DNA of 64,000 bases from Methylobacterium nodulans ORS 2060 (lineage in GTDB: Bacteria > Pseudomonadota > Alphaproteobacteria > Rhizobiales > Beijerinckiaceae). This document shows, one piece after another, positions 30,472 to 39,480 of this stretch. The stretch lies in contig NC_011894.1 in assembly GCF_000022085.1 (NCBI RefSeq), forward strand, positions 274,501 to 338,500, read 5' to 3'. The position numbers were made by a program, and so were the translations under genes. Each line of letters starts with the position of its first letter. Positions within the stretch are counted from its first letter, which is position 1. The notes below the pieces were generated by a model, which worked only from the letters and a program-made list of their open reading frames with translations, ran no database searches and was not told where the DNA came from.

Positions 30472-30858
30472 TCAGGCATGCGCGTCTCCGGCGGCTTGCG
30501 GGGCGCCGCACAGGGCCTCGAGGGTCCGGATCAGCCGGTCGGCGCTCACCGGCTTGCGGTGGACCGGCAGGTCGGGCCACATCAGGCGCATGGCGCGGGG
30601 CAGAACGCCGCCCGTGCAGACCAGCACGGGAATCCCGCTGCCGATCAGCCGCTCGGCCGTCGGCGTCGCCTCGCCATCCGCAAGGTTGAGGTCGAGGATC
30701 GCGACGTCGACAGGCTCCCGGTCGAGGAGCACCAGGGCCTCCCGGTTCGACCGCACTGGTCCGATCGGGCAGCCCTGCGCATCCGCGACGACGTCGGACA
30801 GTTCCAGAGCGATCAGCATCTCGTCCTCGACGATCAGGATGCGCCGGCCAGTCAGCAT
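30472..30858 (-). CDS. Stand-alone response regulator receiver domain
   Basis: A 128-residue single-domain receiver. The acidic pocket (ILIVEDEM), phosphoacceptor Asp in VAILDLNLADG near residue 53, and the conserved Lys in VHRKPVSADRL are all present, so it should be phosphorylated. No output domain or kinase is adjacent. It probably works by protein-protein contact or as a phosphate sink. The ATG at 30858 directly precedes the conserved fold; the longer open frame upstream lacks conserved features. Confidence 0.85.
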   Translation of the reverse strand: MLTGRRILIVEDEMLIALELSDVVADAQGCPIGPVRSNREALVLLDREPVDVAILDLNLADGEATPTAERLIGSGIPVLVCTGGVLPRAMRLMWPDLPVHRKPVSADRLIRTLEALCGAPQAAGDAHA

Positions 30859-31112
30859 TGGGGAATCTCCGCAGGCTCCCGTGGGAGCCGGCTGGTGATG
30901 GGTCGGAGGAGCAGTGTCGCCGGGGGGAGGCCAGCCTCGCTGCAAGAGCACCGAATCGCCGTCTTCCAGACTTGTTCGGCGCCGGCCCGGGGTCAATCAA
31001 TCAGATCTTAACCATCGGACTTAAGTGCTCCTTAACCTTAACGGAGCCATGGTCGGCCTTATGGACGCGGCGCCCGGAGCACGGGCCCGCCGCACCGGAT
31101 GAGGGACGAGCC

Positions 31113-31454
31113 ATGGGCGAGGCGGCACGGGACGAGGCGTGGCAGGATCGGGCCCCGGACTCGTCGAGCCTTCTGCGGCGATTGCTGCTGCGCCCCGTCC
31201 CGCGCCTCCCCGCGCCTCCCCTCGACGCCGGGGTGGAAGACATCATCGATGAGGAGGATCTGGAGGAGGCCCTCTCGCGGCTCGAAGCCGAGAACCTCGT
31301 CATCAAGGCGGCCCTGAAATCCGAGCGCGCGGAAGCCGCGGAGCTGCGGGCCCAACTGGAATCCCTGAGCGAGACGGAGACCGCAGACGACCTTCGCGCC
31401 GACCGTGATCGCTGGGCAACGCTCGTCGAGCGGCTGCTCTTTGCCGGCCGCTGA
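31113..31454 (+). CDS. Hypothetical coiled-coil protein
   Basis: A 113-residue protein without a recognised domain. It has an arginine/proline-rich N-terminal part (LLRRLLLRPVPRLP), an acidic stretch (GVEDIIDEEDLEE), and a C-terminal coiled coil of about 45 residues (ALSRLEAENLVIKAALKSER onward). The ATG at 31113 follows GACGAGCC, a weak site. It lies 43 bp before the reductase-like gene, so the two may share a transcript. No function is proposed. Confidence 0.6.
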   Translation: MGEAARDEAWQDRAPDSSSLLRRLLLRPVPRLPAPPLDAGVEDIIDEEDLEEALSRLEAENLVIKAALKSERAEAAELRAQLESLSETETADDLRADRDRWATLVERLLFAGR

Positions 31455-31497
31455 CGCGGCCCGCCCCGTCGCGCCGCGTTGAGATCCGGCCCTTCCG

Positions 31498-32463
31498 ATG
31501 GCGTCCCGCCCGCGCTGCTCGCTCGTCCTCAACGGCAAGACCGTCCGCGTCGCGACGGGCGACACGCCCCTGGAGGCGGCGCTCACGGCCGGCGTCGCCG
31601 CCGGCCATGACGGGATCGTCCAGGATGCGATCCCGCGCCTGCCCAAGACCAGCCGCACCCGCCCGCGGCTCGGCGACGGCGCCACCCGCCAGGGGCCGGC
31701 CCCCTCCCCTCTGGCGGCTCTGCGCGCCGCCAAGCGCGCCGGCACCGTTCTGTCCGTCACGCCCCTGTCGGACGCCGTCCGCGAGGTGGTCGTCACCGTC
31801 TCGCGGCCCCTGGACATCCAGCCGGGGCAGGCGATGGAGGTCGCCTTCTCGGGCTTCCCGGCCCGGCCCCTCTGCCCGACCCAGCGGCTCGACGGCGCGA
31901 CGGAACTCAACGAACTCGTCTTCCACCTGCGCCGGGACACCCATCTCGGCAGCGCCCTCGGCGAGGCGGTCGGCCCCGGCCATGCGGTGCGCCTCCGGGG
32001 CCCGGTGGGCCCGGCGTCCTATCGGCCCGGGACCGGACGGCTCGTGCTCGTCTCCGCCGAGACCGGCTTCGCGCCGATCTGGGCCATCGCGCGCGCCGCG
32101 CGCCACCTGGAGCCGGAGCGCGAGATGGTGCTGATCGCCGGCGCCCGCGACGCGGCCGACCTCTACATGCGCCCGGCCCTGGCCTGGCTGCGCGGGACCG
32201 GCGTCACGCGGATCACCCTCGTGGCGGCGGTCAACCGCATCGGTGTGCCCGACGTGCGTCCCGGCCCGATCGCCGCGCATCTTCCGCCGCTCCTCACCAG
32301 CGACTGCGTCCACGCGGCGGGCGCACCGGACGTCGTCCGGGCGGTCGAGCGGCTGGCGGCGGAAGCCGGCGCGTCCTGCGCGGCGATCCCCTTCCTTCCC
32401 CAACTGAGCCGCGCGCGCAGCCTCGTCACGCCCGGAGAGCCGGACGCGACGCACAGGCGGTGA
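31498..32463 (+). CDS. Ferredoxin-reductase-like protein lacking iron-sulfur cysteines
   Basis: The 321-residue protein has an FNR-type FAD/NAD(P) module. The flavin region GFPARPLCPTQRL replaces the usual RxYS, and the nucleotide loop reads AETGFAPIWAI in place of GTGxAP. The first ~40 residues (SLVLNGKTVRVATGDTPLEA) look like the start of a plant-type ferredoxin domain but contain none of its four cluster cysteines. It is therefore a relative of CDP-6-deoxyglucoseen reductase or phenol hydroxylase reductase with altered cofactor sites. Catalytic competence is uncertain. Confidence 0.7.
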   Translation: MASRPRCSLVLNGKTVRVATGDTPLEAALTAGVAAGHDGIVQDAIPRLPKTSRTRPRLGDGATRQGPAPSPLAALRAAKRAGTVLSVTPLSDAVREVVVTVSRPLDIQPGQAMEVAFSGFPARPLCPTQRLDGATELNELVFHLRRDTHLGSALGEAVGPGHAVRLRGPVGPASYRPGTGRLVLVSAETGFAPIWAIARAARHLEPEREMVLIAGARDAADLYMRPALAWLRGTGVTRITLVAAVNRIGVPDVRPGPIAAHLPPLLTSDCVHAAGAPDVVRAVERLAAEAGASCAAIPFLPQLSRARSLVTPGEPDATHRR

Positions 32464-32541
32464 GGCCGGCCGCAGTATTGCCGCGCCGGTGCCGGACACC
32501 CACTATCGGCCGCGGGGCGTGGCGGACGAACAGGGTCGAGG

Positions 32542-35247
32542 ATGGAGCGGGATCCGATCGCGTTCGCGTGGCGCAGCGCCCCGCGCCAGCATACGGCGGC
32601 CATTGCCGTCGCGGTGGGCCTCGGCACGCCCGTGGTGGCGCTCGGCCTCGCCCTGATGCGCGACCTCGTGGACGAGCTCCTTGCCGTCGCCGACCCGGCC
32701 GGGCCCCTTCTGCTCCTCCTGCGCGTGTCGCTGCCGCTGCCCGAACGACTCGGCGGGACGATCACCCTTTTGCCCGGCTGGCCGGTCGATGCGGCGGAGA
32801 TGACGCTCTGGGCGGTCGGCGGGCTCGCGGCCGTCGCGCTCGCCCTCGCCGCCCTCGGCTGGCTGACGGCCCGGCTCTGCTTCGCGGCGCAGGGGGCCGC
32901 CATCGAGCGGCTGCGGCACCGGGCTGCCGAGGCGATCCTGCGGTCCGGCCCCGCCGGCCGGGAGGAGGCGCGGGCGCTCGGCCATCAGGTCGGCGAGGCT
33001 CTCCGGGCGGTCGACGCGCTCCTCGCCGTCGGCCTCCTCGTGCCGGCGCTGACGGCGGGTGCGGTGCTCCTGGCGCTCCTCGTCGCGGCGGCAGCGGCTC
33101 CGCGCCTGGTTCCGGCCGTGGCGGTGAGCGTGGTGGCGGCGGCGCTCGCCCGCGCGCTGCTCAACATCCGTGCGAACCGCCAGAGCGAGCAGCGGCGGGA
33201 GGAGAGCTCAGCCCTGGAGCGCGCCCTCGCCGATCTGGTGCGGCGGCTTCCCGCCGTGCGGGCGCATGGCACGGCGGCCTTCGAGCGCGCCCGGCTCGGC
33301 CACGCGGCCCATTCGGCCCGGCGCGGACTCGCCCGGGCGGAGGCGTCCCTCGCCCGGGCACGGGCCCCGGCCCTGGCGCTCTTCGTCCTGCTGCCGGCCA
33401 TCGTGCTGGCGACCGCGCTCTGGCAGGGCGAGGGCCCGCCGCGCCCGGTCACCGCGGGGGCGCTGGCCGCCGCCTTCGGGGCGCTGGCGCTCGCCGCGAG
33501 CCTGCTCGCCCTGTTCCTGCGCCAGACCGAGCGCCGCCGTGCGGCCCTTCCGGCCTTCCGGGAGATCAGCCGTATCGTGGCCTCCCTGGAGGCACGGGCC
33601 CGGGCCGTCCGACGCCACGGCCCGGCCGCCCGGTTTCCTGCCTCCGGCGCCGTGGCGCTGGCGGGCGTCGCCGCCTACGATCCCGCCTCGGGCGAGCGCC
33701 TGACCGGGCTCGACCTCGTCCTGCCGATGCCGAGCCACGTGGCCATTCTCGGAGGGCGCGGCAGCGGCGGGCGCGTGCTGGCCGCCCTGATCGCCGGCCA
33801 GCTCGAACCCACGGTCGGCCGCGTGACCTATGCGGGCATCGACCTGCGGGCGCTCGATTCGTCGGAGCGGGCGCGCCGCATCGCCTTCGCGGGCGACGAG
33901 CCGGTGCTGATGGCCGGCAGCCTGCTGCAGAACCTCCTCTACGGCGACCTCGCCTTCGTGGACGGTTCGGCGCCCGATCCGGAGGCGCCGGCCGCCCATG
34001 CGCCGCACCTGGAGGAGCGGCTCGTCGAGGCTCTCGCCGTGACCGGTCTCGATGCCCTGGTCACCGCGCGCGGGCTTGCCAGCCTCGTGTCGCGCACCAT
34101 CGACCCGGCCACTGCGGCCGCGATCGTGGAGACGCGCGGGGCGCTGCGCGCCGCCCTCGCGGCGGAGAACGCCGCTCACCTGATCGAGCCCTTCGATCCG
34201 CACCGCTACAACGCCCAGGCGACGGTCGGCGAGAACATCCTGTTCGGCAAGCCGGTCGGCAGCGCCTTCTCCGAGGGGCGGCTCGCGAGCCATCCCTTCA
34301 CCCGCGCGGTGCTGGAGGCCGAGGGGCTCACCCGTCCGATGATCGAGATGGGCCTTTCCATCGCCCGGGCGACCGTCGAGATTTTTTCCGATCTCCCCGA
34401 CGACCACCCGCTCTTCGACGCGTTCTCGCTGTTTCCGGCCGCCGAGCGCGGCTTCTTCGAGGATCTGGTGGCGCGCCAGCCGGAGGCGACGGGCTGGCGG
34501 CGGGGGCCGGCCGGGCAGCGCGACCGCGCCCGGCTGATCGGGCTCGCGTTGCGCTACAGCGAGACGCGGCACCGCTTCGGCCTCATCGACGCCGCCTTCG
34601 AGGAGCGGCTGGTCGCCGCCCGCCACACCTTCGCGGCCCTGCTGCCGGCCTCCTTACGCCCGGCGGTGGAGTTCTACGACCCCGGCAAGGTCACGGTGGC
34701 GGCGAGCCTGGAGGAGAACCTGCTGTTCGGCCGCATCGCGGGCGCCGAGGCCGGAGCCGGGACGCGGGTGCGCGCCGTCATGCAGCGGGTGCTGGCCGAG
34801 CGCGGCCTCGAACGGACCGTCTTCCGCCTCGGTCTCTCCGCCCGGGTCGATCCCCGCGCCGCCGAGAGCAGCCTCGGCGCCCGGGACGGGGTCCTGACGC
34901 CGGCCGAGCGCAGCGCGATCGACCTCGCCCGCTGCCTCGTGCGCCAGCCCGACATCCTCGTCGTGGGGCTGGCCCTCGACGAGCGCAGCCCGGGGGAGAT
35001 CCGCGCGGGCCTCGCGCGGCTGCGCGCGGCGCGGGCGGGGCGGGGTCTCGTCGTCTGCCTGCCGGACGAGGCGAGCCTGTCGCCGGACGCCCCCTTCGAC
35101 GCGGTGATCCGCGCCGAGCGCAACACAGCGCTGCTCCTTGCACCCTCCGGGCCGCCGAACGAGTCCACCCTCTTGCGCCGCGCCGCGGATCCGGGGAACT
35201 TCGCGGACGAGACAGCCGTTCGTGATGGAGTGACCGCGTGGAGATGA
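32542..35247 (+). CDS. Large ABC-type membrane protein with degenerate ATPase motifs
   Basis: A 901-residue protein. The N-terminal ~370 residues form an exporter-like membrane domain. The nucleotide-binding region starts near residue 385. Its P-loop, GGRGSGGRV near 401, lacks the Walker A lysine. It has three Q-loop-like repeats: GSLLQNLLYG (~460), TVGENILFGK (~562) and SLEENLLFGR (~722). The signature is replaced by LTPAERSAIDLARCLV (~785), and Walker B by ILVVGLALDE. I recall a family of ~900-residue ABC proteins with this triple-Q architecture in Hyphomicrobiales, usually with intact ATPase motifs and an MBL-fold neighbour; this copy looks catalytically impaired. Confidence 0.7.
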   Translation: MERDPIAFAWRSAPRQHTAAIAVAVGLGTPVVALGLALMRDLVDELLAVADPAGPLLLLLRVSLPLPERLGGTITLLPGWPVDAAEMTLWAVGGLAAVALALAALGWLTARLCFAAQGAAIERLRHRAAEAILRSGPAGREEARALGHQVGEALRAVDALLAVGLLVPALTAGAVLLALLVAAAAAPRLVPAVAVSVVAAALARALLNIRANRQSEQRREESSALERALADLVRRLPAVRAHGTAAFERARLGHAAHSARRGLARAEASLARARAPALALFVLLPAIVLATALWQGEGPPRPVTAGALAAAFGALALAASLLALFLRQTERRRAALPAFREISRIVASLEARARAVRRHGPAARFPASGAVALAGVAAYDPASGERLTGLDLVLPMPSHVAILGGRGSGGRVLAALIAGQLEPTVGRVTYAGIDLRALDSSERARRIAFAGDEPVLMAGSLLQNLLYGDLAFVDGSAPDPEAPAAHAPHLEERLVEALAVTGLDALVTARGLASLVSRTIDPATAAAIVETRGALRAALAAENAAHLIEPFDPHRYNAQATVGENILFGKPVGSAFSEGRLASHPFTRAVLEAEGLTRPMIEMGLSIARATVEIFSDLPDDHPLFDAFSLFPAAERGFFEDLVARQPEATGWRRGPAGQRDRARLIGLALRYSETRHRFGLIDAAFEERLVAARHTFAALLPASLRPAVEFYDPGKVTVAASLEENLLFGRIAGAEAGAGTRVRAVMQRVLAERGLERTVFRLGLSARVDPRAAESSLGARDGVLTPAERSAIDLARCLVRQPDILVVGLALDERSPGEIRAGLARLRAARAGRGLVVCLPDEASLSPDAPFDAVIRAERNTALLLAPSGPPNESTLLRRAADPGNFADETAVRDGVTAWR

Positions 35248-35395
35248 CCGAGGTTCCGCAACGACGCGACCGGCCATCGCCCGGAGTGGCCGTTCTGCCC
35301 GGTGCAAGGGCAGGGATACTGCGCGGCGTGATGGCGAGGGACGTCCTGTGCGAAGCCGCACATTCTTTTGCGACGAAGCGGATCACCATCCGCGC

Positions 35396-36274
35396 ATGAC
35401 ACAAGAGGGTCTCACTGCGCCGGGTGACCTGACGCTTCGCTTCTGGGGCGTGCGGGGGTCGATCTGCGCGTCCGGCCCGAACTTCGTGGAGTTCGGGGGG
35501 CACACGCCATGCGTCGAGATCCGCTGCGGCGAGCGTCTGTTCGTCATTGATGCGGGCACGGGCCTCAATGCGTTGGGCGCCCATCACGGGGCCGACCTGC
35601 CTCAGCGCATCGACCTGCTGTTCAGCCACCTGCATCTCGACCACGTCACCGGGCTCGCCTTCCTTAAACCCGCGGTGCTCGACAAGAATCGCGAGATCCA
35701 CACCTATTGCGGCAATCTCGACGGGCAGAGCGCCGAGGAGCCGCTGAACCGCCTGTTCTCGCCGCCGCTCTTCCCGATCACCCTCGACGCCCTGCCGGCA
35801 CGCTTCGTCCATCACGGCTTTCGCGCGGGCGAGACCCTGACCTTCCCGGACGGGATGGAAGTCGACACGCTGCCGCTGCAGCATCCGCAGGGCGCCACCG
35901 GCTACCGCTTCCGCCATGCGGGCCGCACCGCCTGCTACATCAGCGACATCGAGCACAGCGAGCCCTGGCCCGAACGGAACCTGCTGCACTTCGTGGAGGG
36001 GGCCGACCTCATCCTCTACGACGGCATGTTCACCGAGGGCGAGTATCCGTCCTGCCGCGGCTGGGGCCACTCCACCTGGGAGAAGGGCGTGGAATTGTGC
36101 CGGGCCGCGAAGGTCGGCCGACTCGGCATCATTCACCTCTATCCCCAGCACGGCGACGCGATGCTGCGGGACATGGAGCAGGCCATGCAGGCCGCGATGC
36201 CGACCGCCTTCATCTGCCGCGAGCGGCAGAAGATCGTGCTGCCGGCCGAGGTCAGGGTGCCCGAACTCGCCTGA
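35396..36274 (+). CDS. MBL-fold metallo-hydrolase
   Basis: The 292-residue protein begins with LRFWGVRGSICASGPNFVEFGG, typical of a phosphodiesterase-like MBL group. It contains the metal motif FSHLHLDH (HxHxDH, near residues 74-81), a later metal-ligand histidine in QHPQGATGY, an Asp in ISDIEHSE, and a C-terminal IIHLYPQH. It should bind two metal ions, and the substrate is unknown. The ATG at 35396 was preferred over 35348 because conservation begins shortly after it. It follows the degenerate ABC gene by 148 bp and is probably in the same functional unit. Confidence 0.82.
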   Translation: MTQEGLTAPGDLTLRFWGVRGSICASGPNFVEFGGHTPCVEIRCGERLFVIDAGTGLNALGAHHGADLPQRIDLLFSHLHLDHVTGLAFLKPAVLDKNREIHTYCGNLDGQSAEEPLNRLFSPPLFPITLDALPARFVHHGFRAGETLTFPDGMEVDTLPLQHPQGATGYRFRHAGRTACYISDIEHSEPWPERNLLHFVEGADLILYDGMFTEGEYPSCRGWGHSTWEKGVELCRAAKVGRLGIIHLYPQHGDAMLRDMEQAMQAAMPTAFICRERQKIVLPAEVRVPELA

Positions 36275-36404
36275 TGGACCGTCGCCGTTCTTGAAAGACC
36301 GACAGGCGGGGCGACCGCCGTCATCCGGTCGATCGTGCCGGATTCGTCCTCCTCCTGAGGGGGCCACACCGCCCGCAGATCAGAGCGGCGGAGCCGTGAC
36401 GGGC

Positions 36405-37412
36405 TCAGACGATCGCCGCCGCGTAGCCGGCGAGAAGGGCGGTGCCGAGCACGAGCACGAAGGCCGCTGCCAGGAGTTCGAGCGTCCCGACCGCGACGGC
36501 ACCTGCCTCCCCGCGTCCGCCCGCGAGGCGCAGCGCCAGCGCCTTGGCGAAGACAGCGAGCGCGGCGAGGGCCGAGGTGGTGAGGGCGGTGCCGAGCGCC
36601 ATCGCCAGCGTGGCGAGTACCCCGGCGAGAAAGACGCCCTGGGACAGCGCGAAGACCAGGACGAGGATCGCCCCGGCGCAGGGGCGGGTGCCCGCCGCGA
36701 TGACGACGCCCGCCTGCTCCCGCCAGGTGCCGAGCCGCTCGATCCGCCGCGCATCCGCCAGAACCGCGTGGCCGCATTCCGGACCGCAGGGTGCGGCGCT
36801 CCCCCCCTGCAGGCGGGCGGCCAGCGCGCCCGCCTTGCGCCAAGTCACGGCGAGGCCGAGGAGCGCCACGCAGGCGAAACCCGCAGTCTCGATCCAGCGG
36901 CCGGCCTCGGTCAGCCCGGCCGCGGTGAGGCGCAGCAGCGCCGCGCCGCCGCCGACGAGCGCGAGCGCCACCATGGCCTGCAGCAAGGCCGCCGCGGCAC
37001 TCAACGTCACCCCCCGGGCGAGCGCCCGCTCTCCGGCCACGATGTAGCCCGCGATCACCGCCTTCCCGTGCCCCGGGCCGGCGGCATGGAAGATGCCGTA
37101 GGCGAAGCCGAGGCCGGCGAGGAGACCGTAGCCCCCCTGCCCTGTCCTGACGGCCGAGACGGCAGCCTGGAGGCTGCGCGAGAAGGCCGCCTGCATGGCG
37201 AGCAGCCACGCGCCGAGACTCCCCGCTCCGGAGGGGGCCGCCTCGCGAAATCCCATGCCGAAGGGCGAGCGCGGCGGCGGCGCGAAGCCCGGCGCCAGGA
37301 GCGCGACGAGCCCCGCGAGGAGGAAGGCCGCCGCGGCCACGGCCGCGAGGGCAAGCCCCACGCGCAGGATGGCCCCTCGGGCCGGCACAAGCGGGAGAGA
37401 GGCGGATCTCAC
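36405..37412 (-). CDS. NicO-family nickel/cobalt transporter
   Basis: A 335-residue polytopic protein with the NicO/RcnA-type motifs: GFAYGIFHAAGPGHGKAVIAGY (His-rich metal site, here broken across helix 2) and GTRPCAGAILVLVFALSQG. It would move Ni2+ or Co2+ across the inner membrane. It starts at GTG 37412, overlapping the DUF1007 stop by four bases, so the two genes are translationally coupled. DUF1007-NicO pairs are widespread and probably form a metal uptake or export system. The ion is not determined. Confidence 0.85.
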   Translation of the reverse strand: MRSASLPLVPARGAILRVGLALAAVAAAAFLLAGLVALLAPGFAPPPRSPFGMGFREAAPSGAGSLGAWLLAMQAAFSRSLQAAVSAVRTGQGGYGLLAGLGFAYGIFHAAGPGHGKAVIAGYIVAGERALARGVTLSAAAALLQAMVALALVGGGAALLRLTAAGLTEAGRWIETAGFACVALLGLAVTWRKAGALAARLQGGSAAPCGPECGHAVLADARRIERLGTWREQAGVVIAAGTRPCAGAILVLVFALSQGVFLAGVLATLAMALGTALTTSALAALAVFAKALALRLAGGRGEAGAVAVGTLELLAAAFVLVLGTALLAGYAAAIV

Positions 37413-38053
37413 GAGCACGAGACGATGATCCGGTTGGCGAACTGCACCCCGTAATTCGCCGCGTCGGTGAGTGCGGCGAAGAACGATTCCGACATGCCCG
37501 TCTGCGGCGGCGCGCTCTTCGGGCGATGCGCGACGGCCTTGCAGCCGGAAGGCGCCCCCTTCAGCGCCGCGACCGCATCGCCCTCGGCGAGGCTGAAGGC
37601 GACGAAATAGGTCGGGTCGTAGACTTCGAGGGCGAGCGCGCCCCGGGCCGGGGCCTTCAGCGGCAGCGTGAAATGCAGGGTGAGCTGCCCGTCCGCGTAG
37701 GTCATGGCGGGCGCCTCGGGCCCCGAGAAGTCCTGCCGGCGTCCGTCGACCTTCAGGCTGGTGAAATAGCCGGAGTCGCCGAGCGCCTCGACATTGTCGC
37801 GGGCGAGCGCCGCCAACGCCTCGGCATTCGGGATCCCCTGCCCCAATCCCTGCACCGTGAAGGCCGAGTAGGACGGGTCGAAGGTCCAGGCATGGCGGAT
37901 CGCCGTGACGCGGCCATCGGGGGCGAAGACGAACTCGGCCCGGGTCGTGACCCAGACATGCGGGTGGGCATGGGCCGCGCTGAGGCTCGCGGCAAGCAGG
38001 ACCCCGGCCAGGGCGGGGACGCGCAATCGAATCGGCTTGGTCACGCCCGGCAC
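37409..38053 (-). CDS. DUF1007-family periplasmic protein
   Basis: The 214-residue product has a signal peptide ending AAHAHPHVW, placing the family's conserved HPH metal-binding histidines at the mature N-terminus. The rest matches DUF1007 (AWTFDPSYSAF, NYGVQFANRIIVSC at the C-terminus). These proteins partner NicO-type permeases, likely as metal-binding periplasmic components. It is the first gene of the pair; a 53-bp gap separates it from the upstream LysR gene. Confidence 0.87.
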   Translation of the reverse strand: MPGVTKPIRLRVPALAGVLLAASLSAAHAHPHVWVTTRAEFVFAPDGRVTAIRHAWTFDPSYSAFTVQGLGQGIPNAEALAALARDNVEALGDSGYFTSLKVDGRRQDFSGPEAPAMTYADGQLTLHFTLPLKAPARGALALEVYDPTYFVAFSLAEGDAVAALKGAPSGCKAVAHRPKSAPPQTGMSESFFAALTDAANYGVQFANRIIVSCS

Positions 38054-38106
38054 GCTCGCGCTCGTTGGTTAAGCGATGGTGAAAGCCCGGAACGAGTGCT
38101 CCCGCG

Positions 38107-39033
38107 TCACTGCGGCGAAAGCGGGGCGTCGGCTTGCGCGCGAAGCCAGGCCCGGAAATGCGCCACCTTGGGCGGATCGGGTTCGTCTGGCGTGACGATG
38201 AAGAACGAATAGGGGCTCGGCACCTCCTCGGCAAAAGGGCGCACGAGGCCGCCGGGCTCCAGCAGGTCGCCGCCGAGGACGCGGGTCGCGAGGGCGACGC
38301 CCTGACCGGCGGTCGCCGCCTGCAGCACCATGAAGGTATGGGTGAAGGTCGGGCCGCGCTTGGCGACGAGGTCCGGCATGCCGACCGCCGCGAGCCATTC
38401 CCGCCAGCCGATCCAGCCGATCATGCCCGCGTCGAGCGGATCGTCGTCATGCAGCAGGGTGTGGCTCGCGAGATCCTGAAGCCTGCGCAGGGGCGGCACC
38501 CCGTCCCGCAGGCGCGGGCTGCACACGGGAAACACCGCGTCGCGTAGCAGCAGCTCCGTGCGCACCCCTGCGTAGCCGCCCTTGCCGTGGCGGATGGCGC
38601 AATCGGCGGCCTCCCGGGTGAAGTCGATCACCTGGTTGTTGGCGACGATCCGCACGTGGAGGTCGGGATTGGCCTCCCGGAAGCTCCCGATCCGCGGAAT
38701 CAGCCAGAGCGCCGCGAAGGAATGGGTCGTGTTGATGGTGAGCGCGGTGTCGTCGCTCCGACGGCGCAGGGCCAGGGCCGCCGCAGCCACCCCGTCGAGC
38801 AGGCTTGCCGCGGCATCGGCGAAACGGGCGCCCGCCGGAGTCAGCACGACCCCGCGGCTCGGCAGGCGACGAAACAACGGCAGGCCGAACCATGCCTCCA
38901 GCGCCTTGACCTGCTGCGCCACCGCGCCTGCGCTGACGCCGAGTTCATCGCCCGCCGCCTGGAACGTGGCGTGGCGGGCCGCCGCCTCGAAGGCCCGGAC
39001 GGCGTTGAGCGGCGGCAGGCGTCGCGATCCCAT
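38107..39033 (-). CDS. LysR-family transcriptional regulator (GcvA-like)
   Basis: A 308-residue LysR protein of the GcvA subgroup. The HTH is at residues 7-65 (PPLNAVRAFEAAARHATFQ, then ELGVSAGAVAQQVKALEAWFG), and the effector domain contains the group motif DCAIRHGKGGYAGV. It lies directly upstream of, and on the same strand as, DUF1007-NicO (53-bp gap), so it might be cotranscribed with and regulate that pair, or regulate the divergent DUF1127 gene. Confidence 0.88.
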   Translation of the reverse strand: MGSRRLPPLNAVRAFEAAARHATFQAAGDELGVSAGAVAQQVKALEAWFGLPLFRRLPSRGVVLTPAGARFADAAASLLDGVAAAALALRRRSDDTALTINTTHSFAALWLIPRIGSFREANPDLHVRIVANNQVIDFTREAADCAIRHGKGGYAGVRTELLLRDAVFPVCSPRLRDGVPPLRRLQDLASHTLLHDDDPLDAGMIGWIGWREWLAAVGMPDLVAKRGPTFTHTFMVLQAATAGQGVALATRVLGGDLLEPGGLVRPFAEEVPSPYSFFIVTPDEPDPPKVAHFRAWLRAQADAPLSPQ

Positions 39034-39141
39034 GCCGTAGTTTTCCTATGCCGGCGACCTAGAGCTTCTGGTTTGCCCCAAGCCCCGGTCCACGGCAAGA
39101 TTTCCTCACACAATACCCGTGAGCGCCTAGAGGAGAGAGCC

Positions 39142-39372
39142 ATGACGGTGCTCGTCACAGACCGAGGAAATCTGCGTCTTGTTCCCTCCGTCAGCCTGCG
39201 CCCGCCTCGTCCGACGCGGGCGGTGTCGGTGATCGAGCGGCTCGAACTCTGGGCGCAGCGGCACAGGCAGCGGCGGGAGTTGCAGACATTATCGGAGCGG
39301 ACGCTCGACGATATCGGCCTGTCCCGCGCCGACGTCGCCCGTGAAGCGGACAAGCCGTTCTGGAGGGGATAG
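39142..39372 (+). CDS. DUF1127 small protein
   Basis: A 76-residue protein. The C-terminal ~45 residues are the arginine-rich DUF1127 (YjiS-like) domain: LWAQRHRQRRELQTLSERTL then DDIGLSRADVAREADKPFW. In other alphaproteobacteria such proteins bind RNA or affect small-RNA maturation and phosphate/stress physiology; here the role is unknown. AGGAGAGAGCC precedes the ATG at 39142. It is divergent from the LysR gene and is followed by two strong hairpins. Confidence 0.82.
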   Translation: MTVLVTDRGNLRLVPSVSLRPPRPTRAVSVIERLELWAQRHRQRRELQTLSERTLDDIGLSRADVAREADKPFWRG

Positions 39373-39390
39373 CCTTGTCCGAGTAAACTT

Positions 39391-39465
39391 GCGGCCTCCG
39401 AGCAGGACTCGGAGGCCGCAGGATCGATGGAGCCGGGCCGGCTCGCGTGAAGCGGCCGGCCCGGC
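39391..39465. terminator. Two tandem GC hairpins between convergent genes
   Basis: GCGGCCTCCGAG at 39391-39402 pairs perfectly with 39408-39419 (5-base loop). GCCGGGCCGGC at 39432-39442 pairs with 39455-39465. They lie between the convergent DUF1127 and RTX genes and probably insulate both. There is no U-tract, so termination would be atypical or Rho-assisted. Confidence 0.6.
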
Positions 39466-39480
39466 GCATCAAGCGCGCGT

